Assembly: GCF_005577435.1 (NCBI RefSeq)
Contig: NZ_CP040396.1
Location: 4,295,001-4,359,000 of the forward strand
Source of the DNA: Paenibacillus algicola
Lineage (GTDB): Bacteria > Bacillota > Bacilli > Paenibacillales > Paenibacillaceae
DNA length: 64,000 nt
Direction of reading: 5' to 3'
Shown here: positions 17,711 through 26,265 of the stretch, one piece after another
Numbering within the stretch: position 1 is the stretch's first letter
Layout of the letters: each line of letters begins with the position of its first letter
Notes under the pieces: generated by a model
Databases searched by the model: none
The model's input: only the letters and a program-made list of their open reading frames with translations
What the model was told of the DNA's origin: nothing
Program-made: the position numbers and the translations under genes

Positions 17711-17754
17711 AAAAGCTCCGGATGCGGTTCAAGGGAACCGCATCCGGAGCTTTT
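17711..17754. terminator. Bidirectional terminator, perfect 20-bp stem
   Basis: AAAAGCTCCGGATGCGGTTC is followed by its exact reverse complement with a four-base loop (AAGG). It separates the lipid kinase from the convergent binding-protein gene. Confidence 0.93.
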
Positions 17755-17804
17755 CCCCCGTTACAGGCATTTAAGGGCAGTCTGCCAAGAATCGTACCGA
17801 CCCT

Positions 17805-19112
17805 TCACGGCCCCTCCACCGCTTCCCCCTTACCAGACAAGCGCGCCTGCGTGTCCCAGACCTGCTGCAGCCGCTGCAGCGTCTCCTCCCGGCTTACGCC
17901 GCCGCCAACATAATCCTGAAGCGGCTTCGCCAGCTCCGTCTGCGAGCCCGAAGGCCAGAGGGCATGAGCCCATGGAATCGTCTGCCCTCTACGAACATAG
18001 TCCGCCAAATCCGCGGCCAGCGGACCCAGATTGTCAGCGGTGAGGTCTGTGAAGGCCGGTATGCTGTTGAAGGATTGCACCAGATATTTGTCCCCGTTCT
18101 GATGCAGCCATGCCAAAAACTGCTTGCTCTCTTCCAGATGCGGGGAGTTCTGGTTGAGCACATAATAACCGGGCACGCCGACCGGCAGCGCGGTCTCCTC
18201 CGCATTCTCACTGAGCGGAATCGCAAACATGCCGATGTGTTGCTCACGGTTAATCCGCCCGATCGTCTCCATCGTCCACACGCCCTGCTGCATCATCGCA
18301 GATCGCCCTGCGGCAAAATCAGCCACCTGATCATCATAGCTGATCAAGGTCGAGCGGCTGCCTTGCCCGTATTTCACCGTCATATCCAGCACATCGAAGA
18401 AGCCGTCCATATATTTCAGCTCACCCAGCTGCCGGGTGCCTTGATTCAGGCTTTGAATCGCAGACCCCGGGTTTTCCTCATAAGCAAACGGCAGGTTCAA
18501 CAAGTGCTGGCCCAGAATCCACCACTCTTTATAGCCCTCCGCATAGGAACGAATACCCGCTGCCTTCAGCTTCTCATTGACCGTCCGAAGCTGACCGAGC
18601 GTGCGCGGAACCTCTTTAATGCCGGCTTGAGCGAACAGCTCCTTATTATAGATAAATCCGTAGCCCTCAATGGACATCGGGAAGCCAAGCTTTCGGTCAT
18701 CAACCGTCATGCCCTGCACGGCAGCCGGTGAGATTTGCTCCATCCACGGCTCCCCGGACAGATCTGCCAGGCGCGGAGCCCAGTCTTGAATATCAGAGTA
18801 GGATTTGACCGTGAAAATATCCGGTGCTTCTCCCGCCGCAAACCGCGTGATCAGCGTCGTATCATAGTCCTTCAGCACCTGGGCTTCAATGACAATATCG
18901 GGGTGCTCCCGCATATAATCCTCTGCCATGGCCAGCACCTGCTCCCGTATCTCAACCTTGAACTGAAGCAGGCGCAGCGTCGTTCGGGGCTTCCGCTCCT
19001 GCTCTGCGCCTGTGGCAGCCTGAGGCGGGGATGGTGGCAGCGTCCAGGCATACACGCCCGCTGCGAGCAGCAGCAGTGCGGCTGTCAGCATAGCCCAAGC
19101 TTTTCGGCTCAT
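17805..19112 (-). CDS. Family 1 solute-binding protein without lipobox, paired with YesM/YesN
   Basis: A 435-residue secreted sugar-binding-type protein. The N-terminal hydrophobic stretch (residues 5-23) ends in GVYAWTLPP and holds no cysteine, so unlike most Gram-positive binding proteins it is not a lipoprotein; it is either cleaved and released or stays anchored by the helix. The rest has the two-lobed family 1 layout (AAGEAPDIFT, PMSIEGYGFIYNKELF, GVPGYYVLN). Its ATG overlaps the YesN stop by four bases, so it is made together with the kinase and regulator and could be their ligand-sensing partner rather than a transporter subunit. Ligand unknown. Confidence 0.82.
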   Translation of the reverse strand: MSRKAWAMLTAALLLLAAGVYAWTLPPSPPQAATGAEQERKPRTTLRLLQFKVEIREQVLAMAEDYMREHPDIVIEAQVLKDYDTTLITRFAAGEAPDIFTVKSYSDIQDWAPRLADLSGEPWMEQISPAAVQGMTVDDRKLGFPMSIEGYGFIYNKELFAQAGIKEVPRTLGQLRTVNEKLKAAGIRSYAEGYKEWWILGQHLLNLPFAYEENPGSAIQSLNQGTRQLGELKYMDGFFDVLDMTVKYGQGSRSTLISYDDQVADFAAGRSAMMQQGVWTMETIGRINREQHIGMFAIPLSENAEETALPVGVPGYYVLNQNSPHLEESKQFLAWLHQNGDKYLVQSFNSIPAFTDLTADNLGPLAADLADYVRRGQTIPWAHALWPSGSQTELAKPLQDYVGGGVSREETLQRLQQVWDTQARLSGKGEAVEGP

Positions 19113-20677
19113 ATGTGAGCCTCCTGCTGCGGCCGCTGCTTCCGGTATTGCAGCGGTGAGAAGCCGGTGTGCTTTTTGAACACCTTGCCGAAATAGTTCT
19201 CATCTCCGTACCCGACCCGCTGTGCAATATCATGCACGGTCATCTCGGTATGGGACAGCAGCGATGCCGCCTTTTCCATGCGAAGCTCGGTCAAATAGGT
19301 CACGACCGTAGTGTTATACATCTCCTTAAACTTCTTGGAAATATACTGCGGACTGAAATGAAACCGCTCAGACAGGCTCGACAGCGAGATGTCCTCGTAA
19401 TAATGCCCATTCATGTACTCCCGCATCGCTTCTACGCCGCGGCTACCGCCACCCTCGCTTCCTGATTCCTCCATCAGCCGCCACCACTGCTGAAGCAGCA
19501 GGCGCCCCCACTCCTCCAGATCGTTGATCCACAGCGGAAGCTGCAGGCCGGGAAGCTCCCGTCCCGCGGGATCGTGCCCGCCCGCTCGGTCCAGCATCAG
19601 GTTGGCTTCCAGCGTGTAGGCCTGCAGCTCCTTCAGCGTCAACGCGCCCCGCTGCCGCACCGAGCGGACGAAGGACTGGATCAGCTCGGCCGCATAGCTT
19701 CTGTTGCCGCTCTGCAGCGCGGCCTCCAGCAGCTGCTGCTGCTCGGACAGCCGAGGTGCAGGTCCGGAAGGAGCAGCGCTTCCCGGCAGCACCGGGGATT
19801 TGAGCAGGGAAACCCGGGCGCTGCCCAGTGCTCCGGGAAGGTCCTTCACGATGGTCTTCTCCTCACATAGCCCTGTAAATACGGTTAATCCGAAAGTGCG
19901 CTCCCAAGCGGCGGAAATCCGCCGGACATACAGCTGGAACATGGACCCGTCGGCTCCCTGCGAGTCCGCTCCAATCAGCAGCACCCACTGATAGGCATCC
20001 AGCCGGCAGAAGCTCCAGACCCTGCAGGAGTGCAGCACCTCGTCTACGATATTGCTGACCGCAAACGCATAAAGCTCGGCATCTCCATCGAATCGCCGGT
20101 TTATAATTTCGAGCTGGTTCCTTGGCAGCATAAGCGCTACCCACAGCTGCTCGGTATCACACCATTTCCGGAACCAGGGACGGATGCCGTCATGATATGC
20201 AATCTCTCCCCGCAAGTAGCCCGCAAGCCGCTGCTCCTCCAGCATCGCGTCCACCTGCTTCATCCGGTATGCGGACTCCCGCAGGCCGGAGCGCAGGGAT
20301 TCCTTCTCCTCCCACACCGATATGGCTTTCTCCAGCGCCTTCTCCAGGTCTGCGCGGCGGAACGGCTTCAGCAAGTAATCTATACCAAAGGCGCGAATTG
20401 CTGCCTGGGTGTACCGGAAATCATCATGGCCGCTGATGACAATGACCTGCACATTCTCGTTCTCCTCCCGAATCCTTTGCAGCAGCTCCGTCCCGTCCAT
20501 CCGGGGCATGCTCATATCACAGAACATGACCTCCGGGCGATGCTCACGCAGCAGCTCCAGGGCTTCTGCTCCATTGGAAGCCAGCAGGCGCTGGTCAATG
20601 CCGTAATGTCCCCAATCTACCGAGAGCTCGATCGCCTCCCGTACATGCTCTTCATCGTCGACAATGAGTACCTTCAT
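19109..20677 (-). CDS. YesN-type response regulator with AraC DNA-binding domain
   Basis: A 522-residue response regulator: N-terminal receiver with phospho-acceptor Asp54 in CDMSMPRMDG and the KPF lysine near 105, a long middle linker, and a C-terminal AraC/XylS double helix-turn-helix (about 420-518, with LSERFHFSPQYISKKFKE and DIAQRVGYGDENYFGKVFKK). Such regulators activate sugar-uptake operons by binding direct repeats. Overlaps of four bases with the kinase upstream and the binding protein downstream show one translational unit. The likely target is the ABC transporter operon at 24500-27687, which has direct repeats in its promoter; that link is inference. Confidence 0.9.
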   Translation of the reverse strand: MKVLIVDDEEHVREAIELSVDWGHYGIDQRLLASNGAEALELLREHRPEVMFCDMSMPRMDGTELLQRIREENENVQVIVISGHDDFRYTQAAIRAFGIDYLLKPFRRADLEKALEKAISVWEEKESLRSGLRESAYRMKQVDAMLEEQRLAGYLRGEIAYHDGIRPWFRKWCDTEQLWVALMLPRNQLEIINRRFDGDAELYAFAVSNIVDEVLHSCRVWSFCRLDAYQWVLLIGADSQGADGSMFQLYVRRISAAWERTFGLTVFTGLCEEKTIVKDLPGALGSARVSLLKSPVLPGSAAPSGPAPRLSEQQQLLEAALQSGNRSYAAELIQSFVRSVRQRGALTLKELQAYTLEANLMLDRAGGHDPAGRELPGLQLPLWINDLEEWGRLLLQQWWRLMEESGSEGGGSRGVEAMREYMNGHYYEDISLSSLSERFHFSPQYISKKFKEMYNTTVVTYLTELRMEKAASLLSHTEMTVHDIAQRVGYGDENYFGKVFKKHTGFSPLQYRKQRPQQEAHI

Positions 20678-22476
20678 ACCGAGTGCACCTCCTGTGCTGA
20701 AGCAGCGGGCTGCATGTCCTTCCGCTCCTCCAGCGGGATATGTAATTGAATGATCGTCTCTTCATAAGGAATGCTTCGAATTTCCCAAGTAAACTGGCTG
20801 CCGTAGCGAAGGCGCAGCCGCTCCAATACATTGATAAGCCCAATACCGGATTCCTTGCCGGATGTCGGCTGCCTTCCCCCGTATTCCCGCTGCAGCCCCT
20901 CCAGCACGGACGCCTCAATTCCTTTTCCATTATCCATGACGGAAATGATCAGCGCCTCCGCCTTCAGCTCCATCACCATATGAATGGCGCCTCTGCCGGT
21001 GCCCTTCTCCATGCCGTGTACGATACTGTTCTCCACCAGCGGTTGCAGAATCATCTTCGGTACCAGGATAGAGAGTGCCTCCGGCGGACAGGACAGCTCA
21101 TACGACAGGCGGTCTCTGAACCTTCCCAGCTGCAGGGACATATAATTCTCAATATGCTCAATCTCCTTGTGCAGCGGTACGCTTTCCGTCTTCAGATCCA
21201 TGCTGTATCTCAAAATATATCCCAGCTCCGCAATCTTCTCATTCACCTCCGGTGCGCCCTGGCGCAGCGCCAGAGTACCGATGGACTGCAGCGAATTGTA
21301 TAAAAAGTGCGGATTGATCTGCGCCTGCAGCATTTTTAAATGCGCGGTCGTCAGCTCCAGCCGGTGCCGGTATTCCCGGTTCATCAGATCATCCAGACCC
21401 CGGACCATGCTCTGAAACCGATGCTCCAGTACGCCCAGCTCATCCTGCCGTGCCGGAATCGGCTGCATGTCGAAGTTGCCAGCCTGAACCTGGGCGATGC
21501 TGCGCACCAGCCGCTTGATCGGCGTCATAAACATGTAGGACAGGAGCGAGGAGCAGAGGAGCACCAGCAGGGTCATCATCAAGGGAATCGCAAGCGATTT
21601 CCGCAGTGCTTCATTGGCCGCCTCGTGCATGACTGCAGACGGGATATATTTTACCAGCGTCAGCGGCATCCCTTTGTAATCGTCAGTAACATAGACAAGC
21701 ACGCCCTCCTGTCCCGCCCATTTCCCTTGGACATAGCCCTTGTCCCCGTTCCAAGGAGCAGGGTCCATCTCCAGGCCCAGCAAAGACTCTTGTCCTTCCT
21801 GCGAAGCATACAGCAGCTCATGATCCCGCCGGATCAGCAGAAAGACCTGCTCTCCTTCCGTTGTGGAAACCTCGCCCGGTCGGACGAGCTGTCCCAGCTC
21901 ATCAGGACCGATATAAATCGTCAGAATGCCGAGCAGATGCGTCCGCGGATAATCAATGATCGGCTTGTGGAATGCCAGCAGGCGCTCCCCGTTCATCGTC
22001 ACGACCTCATAGCCGTAGGTTTCCCCCCAGCCGGCCTGATCGTCCTCCGGCGTGGAGATCGAGCCGGGCGGATCCCCCTCTCCCAGCCTCAAAAAAGCCG
22101 AGTCCGAATACACCTCTCCAGTCTGGGAGCTGGCGAAGCGGACAGCCCGAAATTCCGGGCGCTCCTTGGAGATGGAGTACACCTGGTTCGATATATACAT
22201 TCGCTCGGCGTAATCCGCAGACGACGGGGACCGGAGATACCCCATCAGCACGGGATCAAAATAAAAGGACAGCGTAATCTGATCCAGGTTATCCAGATAT
22301 CTTTTGACATAGTAGGTGCTGCTGTCCATCGCCTGCTGGTTAATATCCACGATCTGACTCTGGACCGAGTTGGAGGTCGTGCGGTAGGAAATGATGATGG
22401 AAATGGTCAATGGGATGATAGCGCATACAATCATGCCGAGCAGCAACTTGGACTGTAAGCTTTTCTGAAGCCACAT
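20674..22476 (-). CDS. YesM-type sensor histidine kinase
   Basis: A 600-residue membrane kinase: an N-terminal helix, a large extracellular sensing domain, a second helix, HAMP (about 290-345), His_kinase with the HFLYN motif near residue 389 (INPHFLYNSLQ) and a C-terminal ATPase domain with ENSIVHG and GIGLINV. It would phosphorylate the YesN regulator whose gene overlaps its stop by four bases. The start was set at 22476, where GGAGGAGG lies nine bases upstream; the frame runs on to 22566 only because the intron end is open. A group II intron sits 75 bases upstream, in its leader. Confidence 0.9.
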   Translation of the reverse strand: MWLQKSLQSKLLLGMIVCAIIPLTISIIISYRTTSNSVQSQIVDINQQAMDSSTYYVKRYLDNLDQITLSFYFDPVLMGYLRSPSSADYAERMYISNQVYSISKERPEFRAVRFASSQTGEVYSDSAFLRLGEGDPPGSISTPEDDQAGWGETYGYEVVTMNGERLLAFHKPIIDYPRTHLLGILTIYIGPDELGQLVRPGEVSTTEGEQVFLLIRRDHELLYASQEGQESLLGLEMDPAPWNGDKGYVQGKWAGQEGVLVYVTDDYKGMPLTLVKYIPSAVMHEAANEALRKSLAIPLMMTLLVLLCSSLLSYMFMTPIKRLVRSIAQVQAGNFDMQPIPARQDELGVLEHRFQSMVRGLDDLMNREYRHRLELTTAHLKMLQAQINPHFLYNSLQSIGTLALRQGAPEVNEKIAELGYILRYSMDLKTESVPLHKEIEHIENYMSLQLGRFRDRLSYELSCPPEALSILVPKMILQPLVENSIVHGMEKGTGRGAIHMVMELKAEALIISVMDNGKGIEASVLEGLQREYGGRQPTSGKESGIGLINVLERLRLRYGSQFTWEIRSIPYEETIIQLHIPLEERKDMQPAASAQEVHSV

Positions 22477-22583
22477 ACGGCGAAACCTCCTCCGGCCTAT
22501 CTCTATCTCTTTTTCGACAAAAACAGCAGTCCTCCTGCCCCGCTCTCTAGAGTAAAGGGCAGACATCTCTGCCCCTCCTCATC

Positions 22584-22617
22584 AAACCGTACGTGAGGTT
22601 TTCCCTCATACGGCTTT
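22584..22617 (-). ncRNA. Group II intron domain V, copy 1
   Basis: A 34-base hairpin on the minus strand starting AAAGCCGTATGAGG, with the GAAA-type loop and returning CCTCACGTACGG. The AGC catalytic triad is present. A GC-rich domain VI stem (GGGCAGA/TCTGCCC) follows towards the 3' end. Confidence 0.88.
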
Positions 22618-22646
22618 CCGATGTTCGTCATTCATGTGCATGCAGA

Positions 22647-24011
22647 TCACAAGAGCGTTTTAAGTCCACATTGTGAGGACAGTGCTTTCACTTCGCTTAA
22701 TGAGCTCATCCATCGCGTGCGTTGACGTTTCTTGGCAACCCATTTGGCTAGTCGCTGGAGGATGTACCAGTCCAGTTTCGCCATCTTCTTTTGGCTGTAA
22801 GCTGTGTAGTAGTAGTTGCGCCACCCCTGTATTTTAGGGTTTAAGTATTCCAGGTGGTCCTGAAAGGTCTTGTGACGCATATTTGGAGGAGCCAGTCGCT
22901 CTTTTACGACCTCTCTGATTCGCTCCTCCGCCTTGCGGCACAGCCACTGCTGGGTCGTATAATATATTTTGCCTTGAGATGTCTCCGCTTTCGTCTTTCG
23001 ATGGTGCATGCCTAGAAAGTCAAAGCCTTCTTCTCCTGTCCATAATCCGACAATACGCGTTTTGGTCGGATGCAGCGTTAACTCCAGGCGACCCATTATG
23101 ACTTTAATGAGTTCGTAAGCCCGATCTGCATCTTTCTTTGTTTTGCAGATGACCACCAGATCGTCCGCGTAACGTGTGAGTTCCCCCATTTTACTGCCAT
23201 GCCGTTCCCACAGGAGATCAAAGTAATTCAGGTAGATATTCGCCAGCAGTGGTGAAATGACCCCACCTTGTGGTGTACCCAAATCTGAGCGTCTGACATT
23301 GCCTTCCTCCATGACACCTGCACTTAGCCACTTCCTCAACAGCTTCAGAATTCGTCTATCGCTGATTCGCATTTCTACCAGCTTAATGAGTTTCTCCTGA
23401 TTAATGTTGTCGAAGTACCCTTGGATGTCGACGTCGACCACCCAATTCCCTTTGCGGTTACATGCTTTCCGAATGCGATCTAACGCTTGCTTTGCACTTC
23501 GTTTTGGCCTGAACCCGAATGACGTTTCCTGAAAATCCGCCTCGAAGATCGGTTCCATGACGAGTTTCGCTGCCATCTGGATGACGCGGTCTCTCACCGT
23601 GGGAATGCCTAGCGGTCGCTTTTTGCCATCTTTCTTTGGAATGTAGTGGCGCCTTACAGGTTGCGGATGATAATTGCCTTCCTTAAGAAGACGTTGACAT
23701 TCGTGTACAAAGAGCACCTCTCCTTGTTTCTCGATGTCTGCCAGTGTCTCTCCGTCTATTCCTGCCGAGCCCTTATTAGCTCGTACTCTTCGCCATGCTT
23801 CCCACAGGATGTCTATTCGATAGACCTTGTCGTACAACGCGTGAAACCTTCGCTTCTTGTTTTCCTTGGCCGCATGACCTAGTTTCTCTTGGAGTTGTTG
23901 AACGTTTTCCTTTGGTGTTGTTAGCCGTTTGGCATTCACTGACTCGTACCTCCTTAAGAAACTTGAACAAAGCAGGGCTCCTTCCCTCCTGCAGGTTTTG
24001 TTGTCCTGCAT
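22647..24011 (-). CDS. ltrA: Group II intron reverse transcriptase/maturase, copy 1
   Basis: An intact 454-residue protein encoded inside the intron. It has reverse transcriptase blocks with FGFRPKRSAKQAL, the strand WVVDVDIQGYFDNI, the catalytic YADD (LTRYADDLVVICK), TPQGGVISPLLANIYL, and a maturase X domain followed by a short basic tail. No HNH endonuclease domain is present, as expected for class C. It assists splicing and copies the intron into new sites. It differs from the copy 2 protein at about 11 of 454 residues. No frameshift is seen, so the element is probably still able to move. Confidence 0.93.
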   Translation of the reverse strand: MQDNKTCRREGALLCSSFLRRYESVNAKRLTTPKENVQQLQEKLGHAAKENKKRRFHALYDKVYRIDILWEAWRRVRANKGSAGIDGETLADIEKQGEVLFVHECQRLLKEGNYHPQPVRRHYIPKKDGKKRPLGIPTVRDRVIQMAAKLVMEPIFEADFQETSFGFRPKRSAKQALDRIRKACNRKGNWVVDVDIQGYFDNINQEKLIKLVEMRISDRRILKLLRKWLSAGVMEEGNVRRSDLGTPQGGVISPLLANIYLNYFDLLWERHGSKMGELTRYADDLVVICKTKKDADRAYELIKVIMGRLELTLHPTKTRIVGLWTGEEGFDFLGMHHRKTKAETSQGKIYYTTQQWLCRKAEERIREVVKERLAPPNMRHKTFQDHLEYLNPKIQGWRNYYYTAYSQKKMAKLDWYILQRLAKWVAKKRQRTRWMSSLSEVKALSSQCGLKTLL

Positions 24012-24469
24012 TCTTCGGTACTATGAGCCCCTCGGACTCCCTTCCTGCAGACGGTTCACTTCACCTTTTAGGCTTATAGAGCGTCTCTTTACGGTTTCAA
24101 AAAAAAAAAACGTGCAGGGGAGGGCCTCCCCAGTTCACTGCATCCTCTTTCATACCATGCCGATCCCCTTACGCCGGAGGATTCTTCACTGTCGTTCCAA
24201 GTTCTGAACAGCTTCCATGGCCTTCGTCCATATGCGCGAGACTCGGCTTCCTCTTCCCCTCTTGCGAGGCCTTTTTGACGACGCGGCAGGATTCACTTTA
24301 TGTTACAGCCTGGTATTTCGCTCGCCCTGTCTCCGACAGGTACTTTCGTCGATACGCTTCTACGCACAGATTTCGCCGTACGCAGGTATCCTAGCTACGC
24401 GGGGGCTTGGCCCCTCCCGCGACCGGACTTTCACCGGCTAGAAGATGCGTGCTTCTGGGCACGCCCTAC

Positions 24470-24500
24470 AAAAAAAGGGCGGCCTGAAGGCCGCACCCTT
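24470..24500 (-). terminator. Terminator of the sugar ABC operon, exon 1 of intron copy 1
   Basis: On the minus strand, right after the permease stop codon, AAGGGTGCGGCC and GGCCGCCCTT form a stem followed by seven T. The intron begins at the next base. Confidence 0.88.
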
Positions 24501-25333
24501 TATCCCTTGACTGCCCCCGCCACAACGCCCTCAATAATATAGCGCTGACAGAACAGATAAAATATGACCACAGGCACAATAGCAAGCGTCAGCATCGCCA
24601 TCATCGCACCCATATCAATCGAGCCATAGCCGCCGCGCAGGTACTGAATGGCAATTGGAATGGTTTTGTACTCTGTACCAATCACGAGATAGGGCAGCAA
24701 ATAGTCGTTCCAGATCCACATCACATTCAGGATGGCGACCGTAATCGCGATCGGCTTCAGGATCGGAAACACAACCCGGAAGAACATCTGCCGCGGATTG
24801 CCGCCGTCCATCATCACGGCCTCTTCAATCTCTACAGGGATGGACTTGACGAACCCGGAGTACAGGAAGACAGACAGCCCCGCGCCAAAGCCTAAATAAA
24901 TGATGACAATACCGAGCGGATTGTCCAGGTGCAGCACATTGGCCACCTTGGTCATCGTGAACATTACCATCTGAAAGGGCACGATCATGGAGAAGACGAA
25001 AGCAAAATACAAGGATTTGGTGAACCCGGTCTTCACCCGTGTAATGTACCAGGCCGTCATGGACGTGAACCAGACAATGACAAGCACCGACAGCACCGTA
25101 ATGAGCAGGGACATGCCGAACGCGTTCAGAAAGCCTGTTTTCTCCAGGCCGCTGATATAGTTTTCCAGACCGACGTAGGTGGTGCTGTCCGGCAGCTTGA
25201 ACGGCGCATCACTGATGAAAAATTTTCCCTTAAAGGAGTTCATGAGCACAATCAGGATCGGGGACAGGAACACGGCCATCAGAACCAGAAACAGCACAAA
25301 GATCGTATTGTCGCGGACCGTTTCTCTTTGCAT
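24500..25333 (-). CDS. Carbohydrate ABC transporter permease (MalG type)
   Basis: A 277-residue inner membrane permease with six predicted helices. The EAA loop that docks on the ATPase is seen as EIEEAVMMDGGNPRQMFFRV, the pattern of MalG-type CUT1 sugar permeases, ending in a short C-terminus. It pairs with the MalF-type permease upstream; start and stop overlap by one base (TAATG). As usual for this family in Firmicutes, no ATPase gene is in the operon, so a shared MsmX-type ATPase elsewhere probably powers it. The stop is followed at once by a terminator and then by intron copy 1. Confidence 0.9.
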   Translation of the reverse strand: MQRETVRDNTIFVLFLVLMAVFLSPILIVLMNSFKGKFFISDAPFKLPDSTTYVGLENYISGLEKTGFLNAFGMSLLITVLSVLVIVWFTSMTAWYITRVKTGFTKSLYFAFVFSMIVPFQMVMFTMTKVANVLHLDNPLGIVIIYLGFGAGLSVFLYSGFVKSIPVEIEEAVMMDGGNPRQMFFRVVFPILKPIAITVAILNVMWIWNDYLLPYLVIGTEYKTIPIAIQYLRGGYGSIDMGAMMAMLTLAIVPVVIFYLFCQRYIIEGVVAGAVKG

Positions 25334-26175
25334 TACTGCTCAACCTCCCTTCTTCTGGTGATAGACAGCTGGATCATGGAGATCAGGGCCACGAGCACGA
25401 AGAACACGACAGCCTTCGCCTGCCCCACTCCTTCAAAGCCCGGCGTGCCGTAGAAGGTGTTGTAAATGTCCAGGGCAAGCATTGCGGTCTCCTTGGAGGG
25501 AGCCCCTGCGGTCAGCGCAAGGTTCTGGTCAAACAGCTTCAGGGAATTGATCATCGTCAGGAACAGGCAGATGGTAATGGCCGGCATAATCATCGGAATG
25601 GTCACGTGCCGCACGGTTGCCCAGCGGTCTGCGCCTTCGATTTTGGCGACCTCGAACAGGTCCTTAGGGATGCTTTGGATGCCCGCGATGTAAATAACCA
25701 TCATATACCCGATCATCTGCCAGCTCATGAGAATGACCAGTCCCCAGAAGCCGTACTTGGCGTCAAACGTCAGTGTCACCTCATAGCGGTACAGAATTCC
25801 GTTCAGAATCAGCTGCCAGATGTAGCCCAGCACGATGCCCCCGATCAGATTCGGCATGAAAAAAGCCGTCCGGAACAGATTCGTGCCCTTTCTGCCCCGT
25901 GTCAGCAGCAAGGCCAGCAGGAAGGCCAGCACATTGACCGTAATGATGGAGACGACGGTAAACTTGCTTGTAAACCAGAGTGCATTCTGAAAATCCGGAT
26001 TGGCAAAGGCTTTGCCATAGTTGCTCAGCCCTACCCATGTCGCATCATTAACGGTCGTGAACTCGGTAAAGGACAGATAGATGCCCAGCGCGAAGGGAAC
26101 CACGAACAGGGCAGCAAAGGCAAGCAGGGTCGGCAGGGTAAAGAACAAGACGTATCTTTTGATTGATTTCTCCAT
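25333..26175 (-). CDS. Carbohydrate ABC transporter permease (MalF type)
   Basis: A 280-residue six-helix permease starting MEKSIKRYVLFFTLP, with the EAA loop DLFEVAKIEGADRWATVRHV typical of MalF-type CUT1 partners. Together with the second permease and the lipoprotein at 26266-27687 it would import a sugar or oligosaccharide. The start was placed at 26175 with CGGAG eight bases upstream; the frame is open 48 bases further without a site. A hairpin lies between the binding-protein gene and this gene and probably lowers permease expression relative to the binding protein. Substrate unknown. Confidence 0.9.
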   Translation of the reverse strand: MEKSIKRYVLFFTLPTLLAFAALFVVPFALGIYLSFTEFTTVNDATWVGLSNYGKAFANPDFQNALWFTSKFTVVSIITVNVLAFLLALLLTRGRKGTNLFRTAFFMPNLIGGIVLGYIWQLILNGILYRYEVTLTFDAKYGFWGLVILMSWQMIGYMMVIYIAGIQSIPKDLFEVAKIEGADRWATVRHVTIPMIMPAITICLFLTMINSLKLFDQNLALTAGAPSKETAMLALDIYNTFYGTPGFEGVGQAKAVVFFVLVALISMIQLSITRRREVEQ

Positions 26176-26218
26176 ATCGACGCTCCGATCACATAGAATC
26201 CAAAAAGAGTAAAGAAGC

Positions 26219-26248
26219 GCCACTGCGCAGCATACTGTACGCAGTGGC
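26219..26248 (-). terminator. Intercistronic hairpin between binding protein and permeases
   Basis: Perfect 9-bp stem GCCACTGCG/CGCAGTGGC with a 12-base loop, followed on the minus strand by GCTTCTTTACTCTTTTT. Such hairpins behind binding-protein genes usually act as partial terminators or protect the upstream mRNA. Confidence 0.6.
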
Positions 26249-26265
26249 CCGAAAATTTCACAGGG

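Larger units (their letters stand above)
22552..24469 (-). mobile_element. Group II intron, class C, copy 1
   Basis: A 1918-base retroelement on the minus strand, about as long as copy 2. The 5' end is taken right after the T-tract of the permease terminator (24470-24476) and reads GTAGGGCG; the 3' end is near 22552, inside the shared sequence 22547-22552, with a few bases of doubt because the usual AY ending falls there. Inside are a domain I rich in paired segments, a 454-codon maturase in domain IV, a 34-base domain V and a short domain VI. Position directly behind a rho-independent terminator is the hallmark of class C introns. The 5' end departs from the GTGCG seen in copy 2, which may weaken splicing. 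Confidence 0.88.

Noticed and set aside
21340..22458. 372-residue open frame antisense to the YesM kinase
   Set aside because: GC-rich DNA keeps antisense frames open; the kinase motifs are on the other strand.
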